Origin: Brachionus manjavacas
Taxonomy: Eukaryota > Rotifera > Eurotatoria > Ploima > Brachionidae
Assembly: GCA_019054805.1 (NCBI GenBank)
Contig: JAHQIY010000017.1
Location: forward strand, 62,001 to 126,000
DNA: 64,000 nucleotides
Direction of reading: 5' to 3'
Part shown: positions 55,593-64,000 of the stretch, in pieces
How the letters are laid out: each line of letters opens with the position of its first letter
Position numbering within the stretch: the stretch's first letter is position 1
Notes under the pieces: generated by a model
What the model was told of the DNA's origin: nothing
The model's database searches: none
Seen by the model: the letters and a program-made list of their open reading frames with translations, nothing else
Program-made: the position numbers and the translations under genes

Positions 55593-57518
55593 TTATTGTT
55601 TTCCTTTCAAAAGACGGACCAATTTAACTTCGTTTAGCTCGTCTTTGGTAACATTCAAGTATTTGTATAAGAGTGGCATTATTTTACTTTTCAAAAACTC
55701 TTGTGCCTCAGTTGAATTAACATTTTTGTATTTATCATTCCATTGATAGCCTTTGATGTGCAAGCGTAGAGAGTAGCTTTTAGTATCCGGACTTTCAACT
55801 CCAGTATCAATTGTGGTATAGTTTGTTACTTCAAATTTAACATTTTCTGATAAAGCTGGTATTTCGTTAGAAGCAGACTCATCAGCTTCGTCGTCTTCTG
55901 AATTCTCACCACTAGTAGTCGGTAATTCGGTGCTTTCTGGTAACACAGTGCTTGGTGTTGACTTCTCTACTTCAACTGTTGAAGTTGTTTCTTCGACAAC
56001 TTCGGTACTAGTTTGTACTTCGATAGTGGTTGTAGTAACCGGTTGAACAGTAGTAGTTGTTCTCTCAACTTGGACAGTGGTTGTCTCTAAAAATTCCGTA
56101 GTTGGTTCAACAAGTTCAATAGTGGTCATAACTTCAGTGCTTAATTCTTGAGTAGTAGTTGCCAAAGTAGTTAGTACAATTTCAATTGTAGTTGGTTCTT
56201 GAGTAGTAGTAGTTATTTCTTGGGTGGTTTGTTCAATAGTTGTTAGTCGTGGAGTTGTTGTTTGAATTGTTGTAGTAGTAGTCGCTGGAACAATGGTTGT
56301 AACAACTTGAACTGGAGTGGTCTCAATCATTTTGTGTGAAGTGATCATTTCAGTTGATGTAGTTTCCTCTGTAGTGGTCATTTCAGTTGTAGTTGTTTCT
56401 TCTGTAGTGGTCATTTCAGTTGTAGTTGTTTCTTCTGTAGTGGTCATTTCAGTTGTAGTTGTTTCTTCTGTAGTGGTCATTTCAGTTGTAGTTGTTTCTT
56501 CTGTAGTGGTCATTTCAGTTGTTGTCATTTCTTCTGTAGTGGTCATTTCATTTGTAGTCATTTCTTCTGTAGTAGTCATTTCAGTAGTGGTAGTTTGTTC
56601 TGTAGTGGTCATTTCAGTTGTTGTCATTTCTTCTGTAGTAGTCATTTCAGTTGTGGTAGTTTGTTCTGTAGTGGTCATTTCTTCTGTAGTAGTCATTTGA
56701 GTTGAAGTGGTTAGTGGTACAGTTGAGCTGACTGGTATCATTTGCGTAGTCCTAATCTGAACAGTAGTTGGTTCGAAAGTGGTTGTTATAACAGTGGTGC
56801 TTTTTGGCATGTTCAATTCAGTTGTAGTAACTTGAACTCGAGTTGTGGGTTCTGTAGCTACAATAACAATAGGTTTTTGTGAAGTTGTGGTCAAAACTTG
56901 GTGGGAAGTAGTTGAAACAACAGGTCTAGTGGTCATTGGTTCAGCACTTTCGCTAACCATTGCTGTTTCTGTAGTAGTGTCTACGATTGTAGCTTTTACG
57001 GTCGTTGTTTGAACATCTGTCTGATTAATTTCTTGTTCAACATTATTCAACTCTTCTACTAGGACAGTTTTGTTCACAGTTTCTTCTATTGTTGGCTCTA
57101 CATCAATATCATTGTCAATCGGAGCATGAGCTTCACTGTCCTCACTAATTCTCTTTCTTCTAACATTTTTGGTCTCGTTCAAGGTCTCAATTTTGTTTTC
57201 CTCTTGGGCAATTAGTCGGTCATTGAGCAAAGCAGCTGGTATTATATCTTCCAATTTGCGGACCACTGAATCAATATCCATGCCTTCTTGATTCAATTTG
57301 ACTTTTAGCAATTCGATTCCTTGAGATGTTACATTTTTCAATTTGTCCAATTTGTCACCGATCAAATTTTTCAATCGGTCAAAGTCTTCCAAATCTTTAA
57401 ACTGCGAAAAGTCAACTTCTCTTCTTTGCACTAGCTTTTTTAGCATGGGACTTGATTGCTGACCACTGGTCAAGCATAATGCTACGGAAACAACAAATAT
57501 TTGCACAATAAATTTCAT
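55593..57518 (-). CDS. Secreted Thr-rich mucin-like protein with 11-residue tandem repeats
   Basis: A 641-residue single-exon protein. A signal peptide (residues 1-19) is followed by a Leu/Lys-rich, probably helical segment (residues 25-110), an R-R-K-R proprotein-convertase-type site (120-123), then about 400 residues rich in Thr, Glu and Val that should be heavily O-glycosylated. The centre holds about ten units of an 11-residue repeat, M-T-T-T-E-E-T-T-T-T-E, encoded by a 33-bp DNA repeat (56340-56700). The last 90 residues (Y-S-L-R-L-H-I-K-G-Y-Q-W...) look like the first half of a SEA domain; no TM helix follows. A surface-coat or extracellular-matrix role is likely. I do not recognise an ortholog. 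Confidence 0.85.
   Translation of the reverse strand: MKFIVQIFVVSVALCLTSGQQSSPMLKKLVQRREVDFSQFKDLEDFDRLKNLIGDKLDKLKNVTSQGIELLKVKLNQEGMDIDSVVRKLEDIIPAALLNDRLIAQEENKIETLNETKNVRRKRISEDSEAHAPIDNDIDVEPTIEETVNKTVLVEELNNVEQEINQTDVQTTTVKATIVDTTTETAMVSESAEPMTTRPVVSTTSHQVLTTTSQKPIVIVATEPTTRVQVTTTELNMPKSTTVITTTFEPTTVQIRTTQMIPVSSTVPLTTSTQMTTTEEMTTTEQTTTTEMTTTEEMTTTEMTTTEQTTTTEMTTTEEMTTNEMTTTEEMTTTEMTTTEETTTTEMTTTEETTTTEMTTTEETTTTEMTTTEETTTTEMTTTEETTSTEMITSHKMIETTPVQVVTTIVPATTTTTIQTTTPRLTTIEQTTQEITTTTQEPTTIEIVLTTLATTTQELSTEVMTTIELVEPTTEFLETTTVQVERTTTTVQPVTTTTIEVQTSTEVVEETTSTVEVEKSTPSTVLPESTELPTTSGENSEDDEADESASNEIPALSENVKFEVTNYTTIDTGVESPDTKSYSLRLHIKGYQWNDKYKNVNSTEAQEFLKSKIMPLLYKYLNVTKDELNEVKLVRLLKGKQ
56340..56705. 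repeat. 33-bp coding minisatellite in the mucin-like gene
   Basis: Tandem units of about 33 bp (plus-strand form begins CAGTTGTAGTTGTTTCTTCT). About four are near-identical at 56380-56520; the rest are variants in which the T-T-T-T block is shortened or Gln replaces Glu. Conservation at third positions points to recent expansion by slippage or unequal exchange. Confidence 0.9.
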
Positions 57519-58426
57519 CTTTAATAAAAATAAATTTTTTATTGAAATTGAGAATTTAAAAATTGAGGATTAATCTAAATTTAAAAGATGATTAAGCCAA
57601 ATCAAAAAAGAAATTAAAGCCAATGAAACTAAATGATGTTGTTCGAATGCTATTTAAATTAAAGTGTGTTCACTCGAGCTAAATTATATGCATCTATTGA
57701 AATTTTAATTTGAAAAGCTTTTTTCAAATAATCAAGGATAATCTAAAAGCTTCACATTGAAGCCATGCTATTAAAATTTTTGGCTTTACTTGTTTTTTTA
57801 TTTCTCCAAGTTTCTAATAAAAATTTGAAATATTTATAAACGGAATTTATACGGACTTGAGAGCTGATTTATCTTGTAGACATCATTGAGTCTTAAAATA
57901 CTTGACCAAGTTTAGAAAAAATTTAGCTATGAGAAAGCTTTTATATGTCGAGATCAATTTAAGATAAATTAGTTCTAGAAAGCGACTGCGAAAGCCGATA
58001 TTTGAATTGGCAGATAAAGGTCAGTTTAGAAAATGAATAATTAAATTTAATTAGGCTCAAATTTATCATTTTAAAATTTTGAAATCCTAGATATTTGTAA
58101 GCCCTAAATTTAATTTTACAATCTATGTAAAAAAGTTGTTTTATCATCGATTTAGTTTAAAACAAAGAGTCAAAAATAAAACCATGACGTGTAAATCAAT
58201 ACAAGAGTAAATTATTTATTTGATGGTCTTTAATTCTGTGTTAATTAAACAGATTACGGCCGAAAATTGTTTAAATATGAATTTAAGATAAGCCAAATAG
58301 CATGCTTTTAATGGGCGAGTTGTAAAGATTAATCGTCATCAGTCATTTAGAAACAAAAAAAACAAACAGATTTTTTTAAACAAAATTTTATTAATATTCT
58401 AAGTTAAAAAGAAAAAAAAATTTATA
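57519..58426. other. Intergenic, nothing recognised
   Basis: Spacer between the mucin-like gene start and the GPCR stop (both on the minus strand). AT-rich, without supported features. Confidence 0.6.
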
Positions 58427-60080
58427 CTAAAGCTCGTTGGAGAATAGTCCATCATTGTTTGCTTCTTTTTTTGGTGATCTAAAATTTCTAAACTTTAATT
58501 TAAATTTAAATTTATTCTTATCAAATTGTAATCAACTAAAACTAGGTTGTGATTTTTGAGAAATTGGAAGGTTGATTTTTTTTTCTTAATTTTCCAAAAT
58601 TTCATTTTAGGCTTTTGCATGTGAAAAAAAAAATAATAATTTTTAAATAAATGTACTGTAACTTGAATTTTAAAAGATGTCTTTCTTAGAAATTAATCAA
58701 ATTCTATCAAAAGTCGCTTATCGTAATTATCTTAGTTTTGAAATGCATGTAATGTTAAGGTAAAATTAATTGATGAAATTTGTTTAAACTTGCAGTCTAT
58801 TTCAAAATTTTAAAACTTTAAAAGGATGAAAATAAATTCGATACATGAATTAAAAAATAGTAGATTATTTATAAATAAACGCAATTTTCCTTTTCTTACT
58901 TAAGGTAATAATACATAATTTTTTTTCCTATATTAGAATATTTTTAATTTTTTTTTGATTTTTTGAATAAAGTTAATGTGAAAAATTAAATGCATTTATT
59001 CGAGACTTAATCTAATACTCACTTGAAATATTTGTAAATTTTACGATTGAATATTAGATAGATAATTGGATTGGCACACGAATTCAATTGAAATAATAAG
59101 CTCATTACTAAAGATAAAAATTAGAGAGCTTTATTATAGTGACAAAAAAAGGGTTTACCTAAGAAAAAATACTTTGCCTCAGAAAAGACAATACTCGGAA
59201 AAAATAGATTTACCAATAGACTTAGATAAAATGGCAATCCACAAAATATGAACGTGACCACAATGGCAAAAGTTAAAATCAAAGTGTCTACTTTTGATTT
59301 AGTAAGAGTTTTTTTGTACCATTTGTTGCACCTGTCGAATTCTTCCTTATCATTATCATTTAGATTCAAATCACTTTTTCTGATATTAAACACCGCATCT
59401 TGTTTCATGAGTTTTTTTTCCTCTCTTTTTTCGTTACTATATTTGGCTATGGTCGTGAAAATTTTTGCATAAAAATAAACTAAAAGCAGTGACGGAACCA
59501 AAAACTGAAATATAAAATGATATAAAACATATGATGTCTCCTGGACTTTATTTTGCCATATAACGGCACAAACCGACTGGTCCCATTGCGGATATTTTAC
59601 CACTCTGAACACAAAAAGTTGCGGAAACGAGAGAATGAATGAAATAGACCAAGCAAATGTTAATTGATAAAATCCTTTTTCCCTGTTCCATTCTTTGTCA
59701 GTTTTGTACACTATACTATATCTGTCATAAGCCATCAGTACCAAAGCCATAGTAGAACCGTACACCGAAAATACTTGGCCGAATTTGATAAATTTGCACG
59801 CCAGCTGTGAATATTTGAAAAGTTTAAAAATTATTTCAAAAACTTGAGGAAATATGCTGAAAAGCGCCACTACAATATCCGCCAAAGACAAATGCGCAAT
59901 ATAGAATGAAATTCTGTTCATTTTAAATTGATTATTGCTAAATTTGTTCATCATTAAAATGATGATCACGACAGAATTTCCGATCAAGGCGACAAAAAAT
60001 ACCAGTAACAAAATTCCTACTTGAATTGATGTTGCCAACGATTCTTGGTCTGCAGAGCTTGAATTTAAGGATTTATTCAT
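58427..60080 (-). CDS. Rhodopsin-family GPCR, vasopressin/oxytocin-CCAP-like neuropeptide receptor
   Basis: Exons 59159-60080, 59023-59107 and 58427-58478 (minus) join in frame to 1059 nt, 352 residues. The extracellular N-terminus has two N-glycosylation sequons. TM1 contains G-N-S-V-V; TM2 H-L-S-L-A-D-I-V-V-A-L-F followed by P-Q, as in vasopressin/oxytocin receptors. The TM3 end is D-R-Y, the ECL2 Cys lies in S-V-C-A-V-I-W, and TM7 N-S-C-A-N-P-I-I-Y is split off in exon 2. The cytoplasmic tail is short (S-P-K-K-E...). The TM6 C-W-x-P toggle motif reads C-G-L-P, which is unusual. The third exon was placed by phase and ends in a stop, so the tail is less certain. Signalling through a G protein at the plasma membrane is expected; the ligand cannot be named. 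Confidence 0.87.
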
Positions 60081-60339
60081 TCTTTAAAAATCCAATTTAG
60101 TTATTTAATAAAATTTTGCATTAAAGTTTAGCCATCTAAATGATTTATAGGTGTTTAAATTTTAGTATGAATTTTAGTTTTTTTATCAGGAAGTTCGATA
60201 AGATATTTTGTTTTATCAGATTAATTTTTATTTTTAAATTGCGAAGTTAAACGGAAAATTAACTAAATAAACACCTCAAAATTCAAAAAGTTAATTAGTT
60301 AGAAAATAGAAGTTTTTCGGTAGATATTTATTTAGTTAT

Positions 60340-60690
60340 TTTTTTTATTTTTTTGTTTATCTGTGTCGAGCTAAAGCTTCTTCAGATTAAAAAAGAAAAA
60401 TTCATAAATAGAGTAAAATTTAATAAAAAAGAAAAAAGAAAAAAAATAATATAGATAAATAAGAGTAAAAGTGTCATAGCTTACAAATTTCTAAACATTT
60501 GAGAATTAAAAAACAAAGAAGAAATTGTAAGAAAGAAATTACACAATGGAGTCAATGGAGCAATATATCTTTATGTGAAACCGTCTTTAAAATGTCGGTC
60601 TAAGACTGTTTGTAGTTTAAGTTTATTTAAGAGCTCGTGATTTAAAATGCTGGAGGGAGCAACAAATTTTAAATTTCAATAAGAAGATAG
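60340..60690 (-). mobile_element. Degraded LINE copy with 3' terminus (AAATAAAT family)
   Basis: The 3' end (element strand TCTGAAGAAGC...GCTCGACACAGA, then an A/T tail) is at 60345-60390. Upstream body segments, such as the block around GAAATTACACAATGGAGTC at 60535, match the element in UNC79 intron 13. Strongly decayed. Confidence 0.7.
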
Positions 60691-61109
60691 ATATAAAATA
60701 TAAATTGAGAGCTTGAATGCTGAAAACTTCAACATTGATCTCTTGATCATAAAGCAATTTATTAATTTTGAATACTTTAAGGTTTTTTCACTATATTTCG
60801 ATTTAACCATCGATTTTATTAGATAATCGCTATTTTTTAAATTATAATTCAAATTTTTTGAGTCATTTTTTTAGTCTCTCTTTTAAATTAAAGGGTGAAT
60901 TGAAATAAAAAATTTGAAAGATAAAGTAAGCATTCTTTCAAAAATTCTATGTTGAAATGAATAATGACCATTTTTTTCTAAAACATTATTTATTTCATTA
61001 AAACTATTAACTTCTATATATAAAGCTTTAAATTTGTTATTTTTGAACGAGATAAAAATAATAATTTTTTTGCTAATTTATGGATAACTTCTTTCGAAGT
61101 AAGCGTAGA
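60691..61109. other. AT-rich spacer, nothing recognised
   Basis: No feature could be supported between two LINE relics. Confidence 0.55.
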
Positions 61110-61565
61110 GTGAATGTCAAATTACGGTAGAATAAAGGTCTTAAAAAATTGGACTTTACGATCGCTTGGAGCAAATTTTGAATATTTGAATTGCATCACT
61201 TCTTCTCTGTCTACTTTCAAGTGTAGGCATGCCGAATTTGCTAGTTGGCGACTTGGCACTAATTTGGAAGATCTACGTTTAAATTTTTCTGGTCTAGCAA
61301 TGTTTTCTTTTGCAGATGATTTCAAGCTGCTGTACAGTATTCAAGATGTATCCTTACGAACTCAGTGTTTAGTCTTCTAGATAGAAAATCAATTTAGAAT
61401 CTTACCATTGTGAATCCATAAGCAAAATAAGTTTGAGCAGCAGTAGATCATGCAGAACAATGTCAAAAGGCTTGAAAAACTCAAGAAAAACAACGAGTGC
61501 GTGAAAACCTGGTTTGAGGCTTCATTGATCAAGTCTAGTTTCCATTCTTTATCGTTGTTTTAGTT
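61110..61565 (-). mobile_element. Degraded CR1-like reverse-transcriptase relic
   Basis: Minus-strand pieces in shifting frames read F-x-E-F-F-K-P-F-D-I-V-L-H-D-L-L-L-L-K-L (the catalytic D-F-S-K-A-F-D-T-V-P-H-D-L-L region) and F-V-R-I-H-L-E-Y-C (compare F-V-R-P-H-L-E in the 54-kb element). Later comes C-L-H-L-K-V-D-R-E-E. The order is that of an RT, but internal deletions and stops make it inactive. Confidence 0.65.
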
Positions 61566-62439
61566 ATGCTGAAGGAGGTTAATTAATTAAAAGTAAATAA
61601 AAAAATTAATCTAGAAAAGTTGTTGGAGTTCACTTTTAACCCTTTAATAATATAAAGTTTATTGGAAATTTAAAATTTTAAATCAAATTTTAATATCAAA
61701 ACGATCATTTAAAATTTTAAAACTTAATAAATCTAATGTTTTTGATAATTCTTAAGAAATAGATACTAAACATTACTTGACATGTTATGTCTGATAATGA
61801 TTCATTATCAAATTAACATCAAAATAAATGAGCTCTAATTTATTTAACAAAAACAATCAACAATTTTAATAATTCAGGTTAAGTTAATTCAAAAATTCGA
61901 ATTTATAACTTTTATATCCACTCATTCAAACTTAAATAATGTTATATTTTCACTTAAATAAATCATAATTTTTAAAATAATAAAATTTTTTTATCTTTAT
62001 ATTATTTCTTCTTATCAAATAATTGTTGTTAATCATTCATTGTTCCGTATCCATTGATAATCATGAAAAAACCGAACTGAGAATTAACTTCCATTTGTAT
62101 CATTTTTATAATATGTTTATGTAATAAACTTCATTAACTTATGGAATATCAATTGCTGATACTAAAATTTAAATTATTATTTTTCCCATTAACCCATTAA
62201 CTCATCAAATAATTATCGATTAAATGTGATAAAAATTATTGTATTTTGTAGCACGATATCGAGAGCGAGAAAAAAAATGCAAATATAACTATGATACCTT
62301 AAAAAATCATCTCATTTACAAGATTCATCAAATTATAGATCAATTGGTATGACAATTTGTTTTGGAAAGGCGCTTGAACCCATAATTTATCTAAGATTAT
62401 ATAGTTTTTAAGAGTTTAGATGTTCGATGTTCTTTTAAA
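61566..62439. other. AT-rich spacer, nothing recognised
   Basis: Low-complexity spacer; no ORF or RNA gene supported. Confidence 0.55.
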
Positions 62440-62830
62440 AAATATAAAAAGGAATATAATAAGGGAAATGCTAACCTAAAAATCTATGGAAATAAAATCA
62501 TTAGATAAAAAGAGACAAAGTTTCTTGGTATAAAATTTGATTCTAATTTAAATTTTAATTTGATGATAGATGAAATTAAATAAAATTGTTATTTAGGTTA
62601 TAATTTAATAAAGATTTTTTGGACTTTTTGGGTTGAGTGTGAGATATTTCAGGGCAAGATTGAGTTATTCTGTACCATTAGTTGTCAATATAAAGAAGGT
62701 TTCAAATAAAGATTTATCGAATAGCCGACTCGATTGTGCAATTGCCACCTTACTGTTTCTTCTTTCTTTCCTGATCTGTTCAATTCTTTCATTAATTAAC
62801 AATTCTTTCAGAAAATAACTTTCATTAATT
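62440..62830 (+). mobile_element. Degraded LINE C-terminal copy (AAATAAAT family)
   Basis: Plus-strand match to the end of the UNC79-intron element: K-I-Y-G-N-K-I-I, then F-L-G-I-K-F-D-S, an internal deletion, then L-S-V-R-Y...L-S-Y-S-V-P-L-V-V (62633-62818), equivalent to L-S-E-R-Y...L-S-H-S-I-P-L-V-V. Broken by stops. Confidence 0.75.
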
Positions 62831-63314
62831 TCTCATGCTATTTTAATCTTCTTCTATATCATATATTAACTAGTTTAATTTGATCCTTAAGATAATATTT
62901 GTAGAAACTATTTACGGTCTGTTTTCTTTTTTTAGAAATTGAGTTTTTGTTAAAATGCATCAAACGAAAGTCTAAAAAGAAGAAACAAAAAATAATTCAA
63001 AGTTGGGCAGAGTAGGTAAAATTTTCGAAATAGATGAATCTATGTTCCCCAATGTCAAACATTTGAAGGGTGAAAAATTAATTTTAATTATCATTAATTT
63101 TTATTATTTATGTTTTAAGGCAAAGATTTAAGTAGAGAGCGCATTTGGGTATTCGGGATTGTTGAAAGGGTAATACCAGGTCAATCAGATCAGAGCAAAT
63201 GCTATTTCTAAAGCTCTTTCAAATTAAAAAAAACAAAAAAAATTATTAACTTTAATTGTTTATTTTTATTTCAGTTTCGAGAATAAGGCATTCTATTAAA
63301 TAGCTTTATTCAAT

Positions 63315-63410
63315 TTGTTCACATAATCTAAAAATTGTTCACCAAATTCTATTTTGGTTCACCTTAACGTGAACCAAAGAAAATCGGTGAGCTAATAGTT
63401 CACAAAACCT
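63315..63410. repeat. Foldback with repeated GTTCAC/GTGAAC motifs
   Basis: TTTGGTTCAC (63353-63362) and GTGAACCAAA (63369-63378) form a perfect 10-bp stem with a 6-nt loop. Further GTTCAC/GGTGA copies flank it on both sides in inverted order, giving an interrupted longer foldback. Origin unknown, possibly a small DNA-transposon end. Confidence 0.5.
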
Positions 63411-63534
63411 GAGAACATGAATTTTTCGCATAACCGACTAGACCGACTAATTTTACTTCAACGATTGAATATAAATTTTAATCTAAACGAATTATTTATC
63501 TTTTTTTTCTTTCTAATTTTTTTTCAAATATTTT

Positions 63535-63580
63535 TATTCTAAAGGAGCATAAGCTCGGTACATATAAACAAATAAATAAT
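63535..63580 (+). mobile_element. LINE 3' terminus (AAATAAAT family)
   Basis: ATTCTAAAGGAGCATAAGCT, then CGGTACATATAAAC and AAATAAAT: the shared 3' end with little or no body. Confidence 0.6.
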
Positions 63581-63824
63581 TTAAAAGTTAAAAAAAGAAT
63601 TTTCAATTTTATTTTTTTCAAATTTCCAAATAAAAATTAAACTCATTCTATTTCACTAAAGAGTTTATTTTCAAATATGAAAATGCTTGCAATATTAACT
63701 TAAAATTATGTTTTTTTTGAAGCTGAAAAAAAATATTTGAAACATCGCACTTTTTCAATTTTATTTCAACATTGGATAAATCAAACACAAAAAATTAAAC
63801 CAACTTATTTTGCATTTTTTTTTT

Positions 63825-63872
63825 TTGAATCTGAAGTAGCTTTATCTCGACACAGAAAAATAAATAAATAAT
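63825..63872 (+). mobile_element. LINE 3' terminus (AAATAAAT family)
   Basis: AATCTGAAGTAGCTTTATCT, then CGACACAGAAAA and (AAAT)n: a second short 3' end about 290 bp after the previous one, in the same direction. Confidence 0.6.
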
Positions 63873-64000
63873 AGCTAAGAATGTTAGTTATCAAAGGAAA
63901 ACATGAGTTTATTTTAAGGTTTAAAATAATTTATTTTTAAACGCCTTGTAATTAGATTCGATTGAACTTACAAAAATCTTTTTCTTGAAGAACCTAAAGT

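Noticed and set aside
56317..56700. Plus-strand ORF rich in Val and Ser, opposite the mucin repeats
   Set aside because: It is the antisense reading of the 33-bp Thr/Glu minisatellite; the minus-strand frame has a signal peptide and unique flanking domains.
56340..56705. CRISPR-like regular repeat array
   Set aside because: Repeats are contiguous, in frame and code for Thr/Glu; there are no unique spacers and the genome is eukaryotic.
61122..61325. Minus-strand 67-codon ORF as a gene
   Set aside because: Part of a decayed reverse transcriptase; neighbouring RT motifs occur in other frames.

Overview
This is an animal (metazoan) nuclear window. It is very AT-rich, with GT-AG introns mostly 47-93 nt long, and it carries animal-restricted genes: a fibrocystin-L/PKHD1L1 homologue, the NALCN-channel subunit UNC79, the mitochondrial deubiquitinase USP30, a peptide-type GPCR, a C-type lectin/EGF membrane protein and an ENPP-family ectophosphodiesterase. 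Together with several non-LTR retrotransposon relics this suggests a small-genome spiralian. A monogonont rotifer (Brachionus-like) is my best guess, but that is inference from base composition, intron size and gene content, not proof.

Layout. 1-14371 (+): a PKHD1L1-like giant membrane protein, cut off at its 5' end. Thirty-three exons join in phase to 4000 codons with no stop: PA14, 11 IPT/TIG repeats with a cupredoxin-like insert, two G8 domains, parallel beta-helix repeats, a furin-like site and a hydrophobic tail. 14495-14613 (+): tRNA-Ser(AGA) with a 37-nt intron. 16338-17225 (+): a divergent Rho-like GTPase with a C-terminal membrane anchor. 18794-22018 (-): CTLD-EGF-EGF-TM receptor-like protein. 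22353-23786 (-): ENPP4/5-like ectoenzyme with an altered metal site. 23787-30031: gene-poor, with microsatellites and transposon scraps. 30032-31017 (-): SR/zinc-knuckle RNA-binding protein. 32745-45785 (-): UNC79, 23 exons, 2332 codons, all exon phases consistent, with transposon relics in its large introns. 47185-48256 (+): glycosyltransferase-like secretory-pathway protein. 48709-49790: head-to-head LINE fragments. 51303-52601 (+): USP30. 53830-54840 (-): a CR1-like LINE fragment with a YADD motif. 55593-57518 (-): Thr-rich mucin-like secreted protein. 58427-60080 (-): rhodopsin-family GPCR. 60340-64000: degraded LINE copies and short foldback sequences.

The genes do not form an operon or one pathway. 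Several products act at the cell surface (PKHD1L1, CTLD/EGF, ENPP, mucin, GPCR; UNC79 serves a plasma-membrane channel). The other common theme is mobile DNA. At least two non-LTR families are present. One is Jockey/I-like, with an AAATAAAT tail and at least six recognisable 3' ends; the other is CR1-like, with a CTA-rich tail. There is also a Tc1/mariner fragment, SWIM-finger fragments that may be MULE relics, and one or two foldback/MITE-like elements. Four coding genes are intronless (Rho-like, ENPP, USP30, mucin) amid intron-rich neighbours.

I found no convincing new multi-gene system. The best leads are the ENPP with a missing zinc-ligand Asp, the membrane-tethered Rho-like pseudo-GTPase, the intronic foldback in PKHD1L1, and the nearly identical inverted LINE copies inside and beside UNC79.
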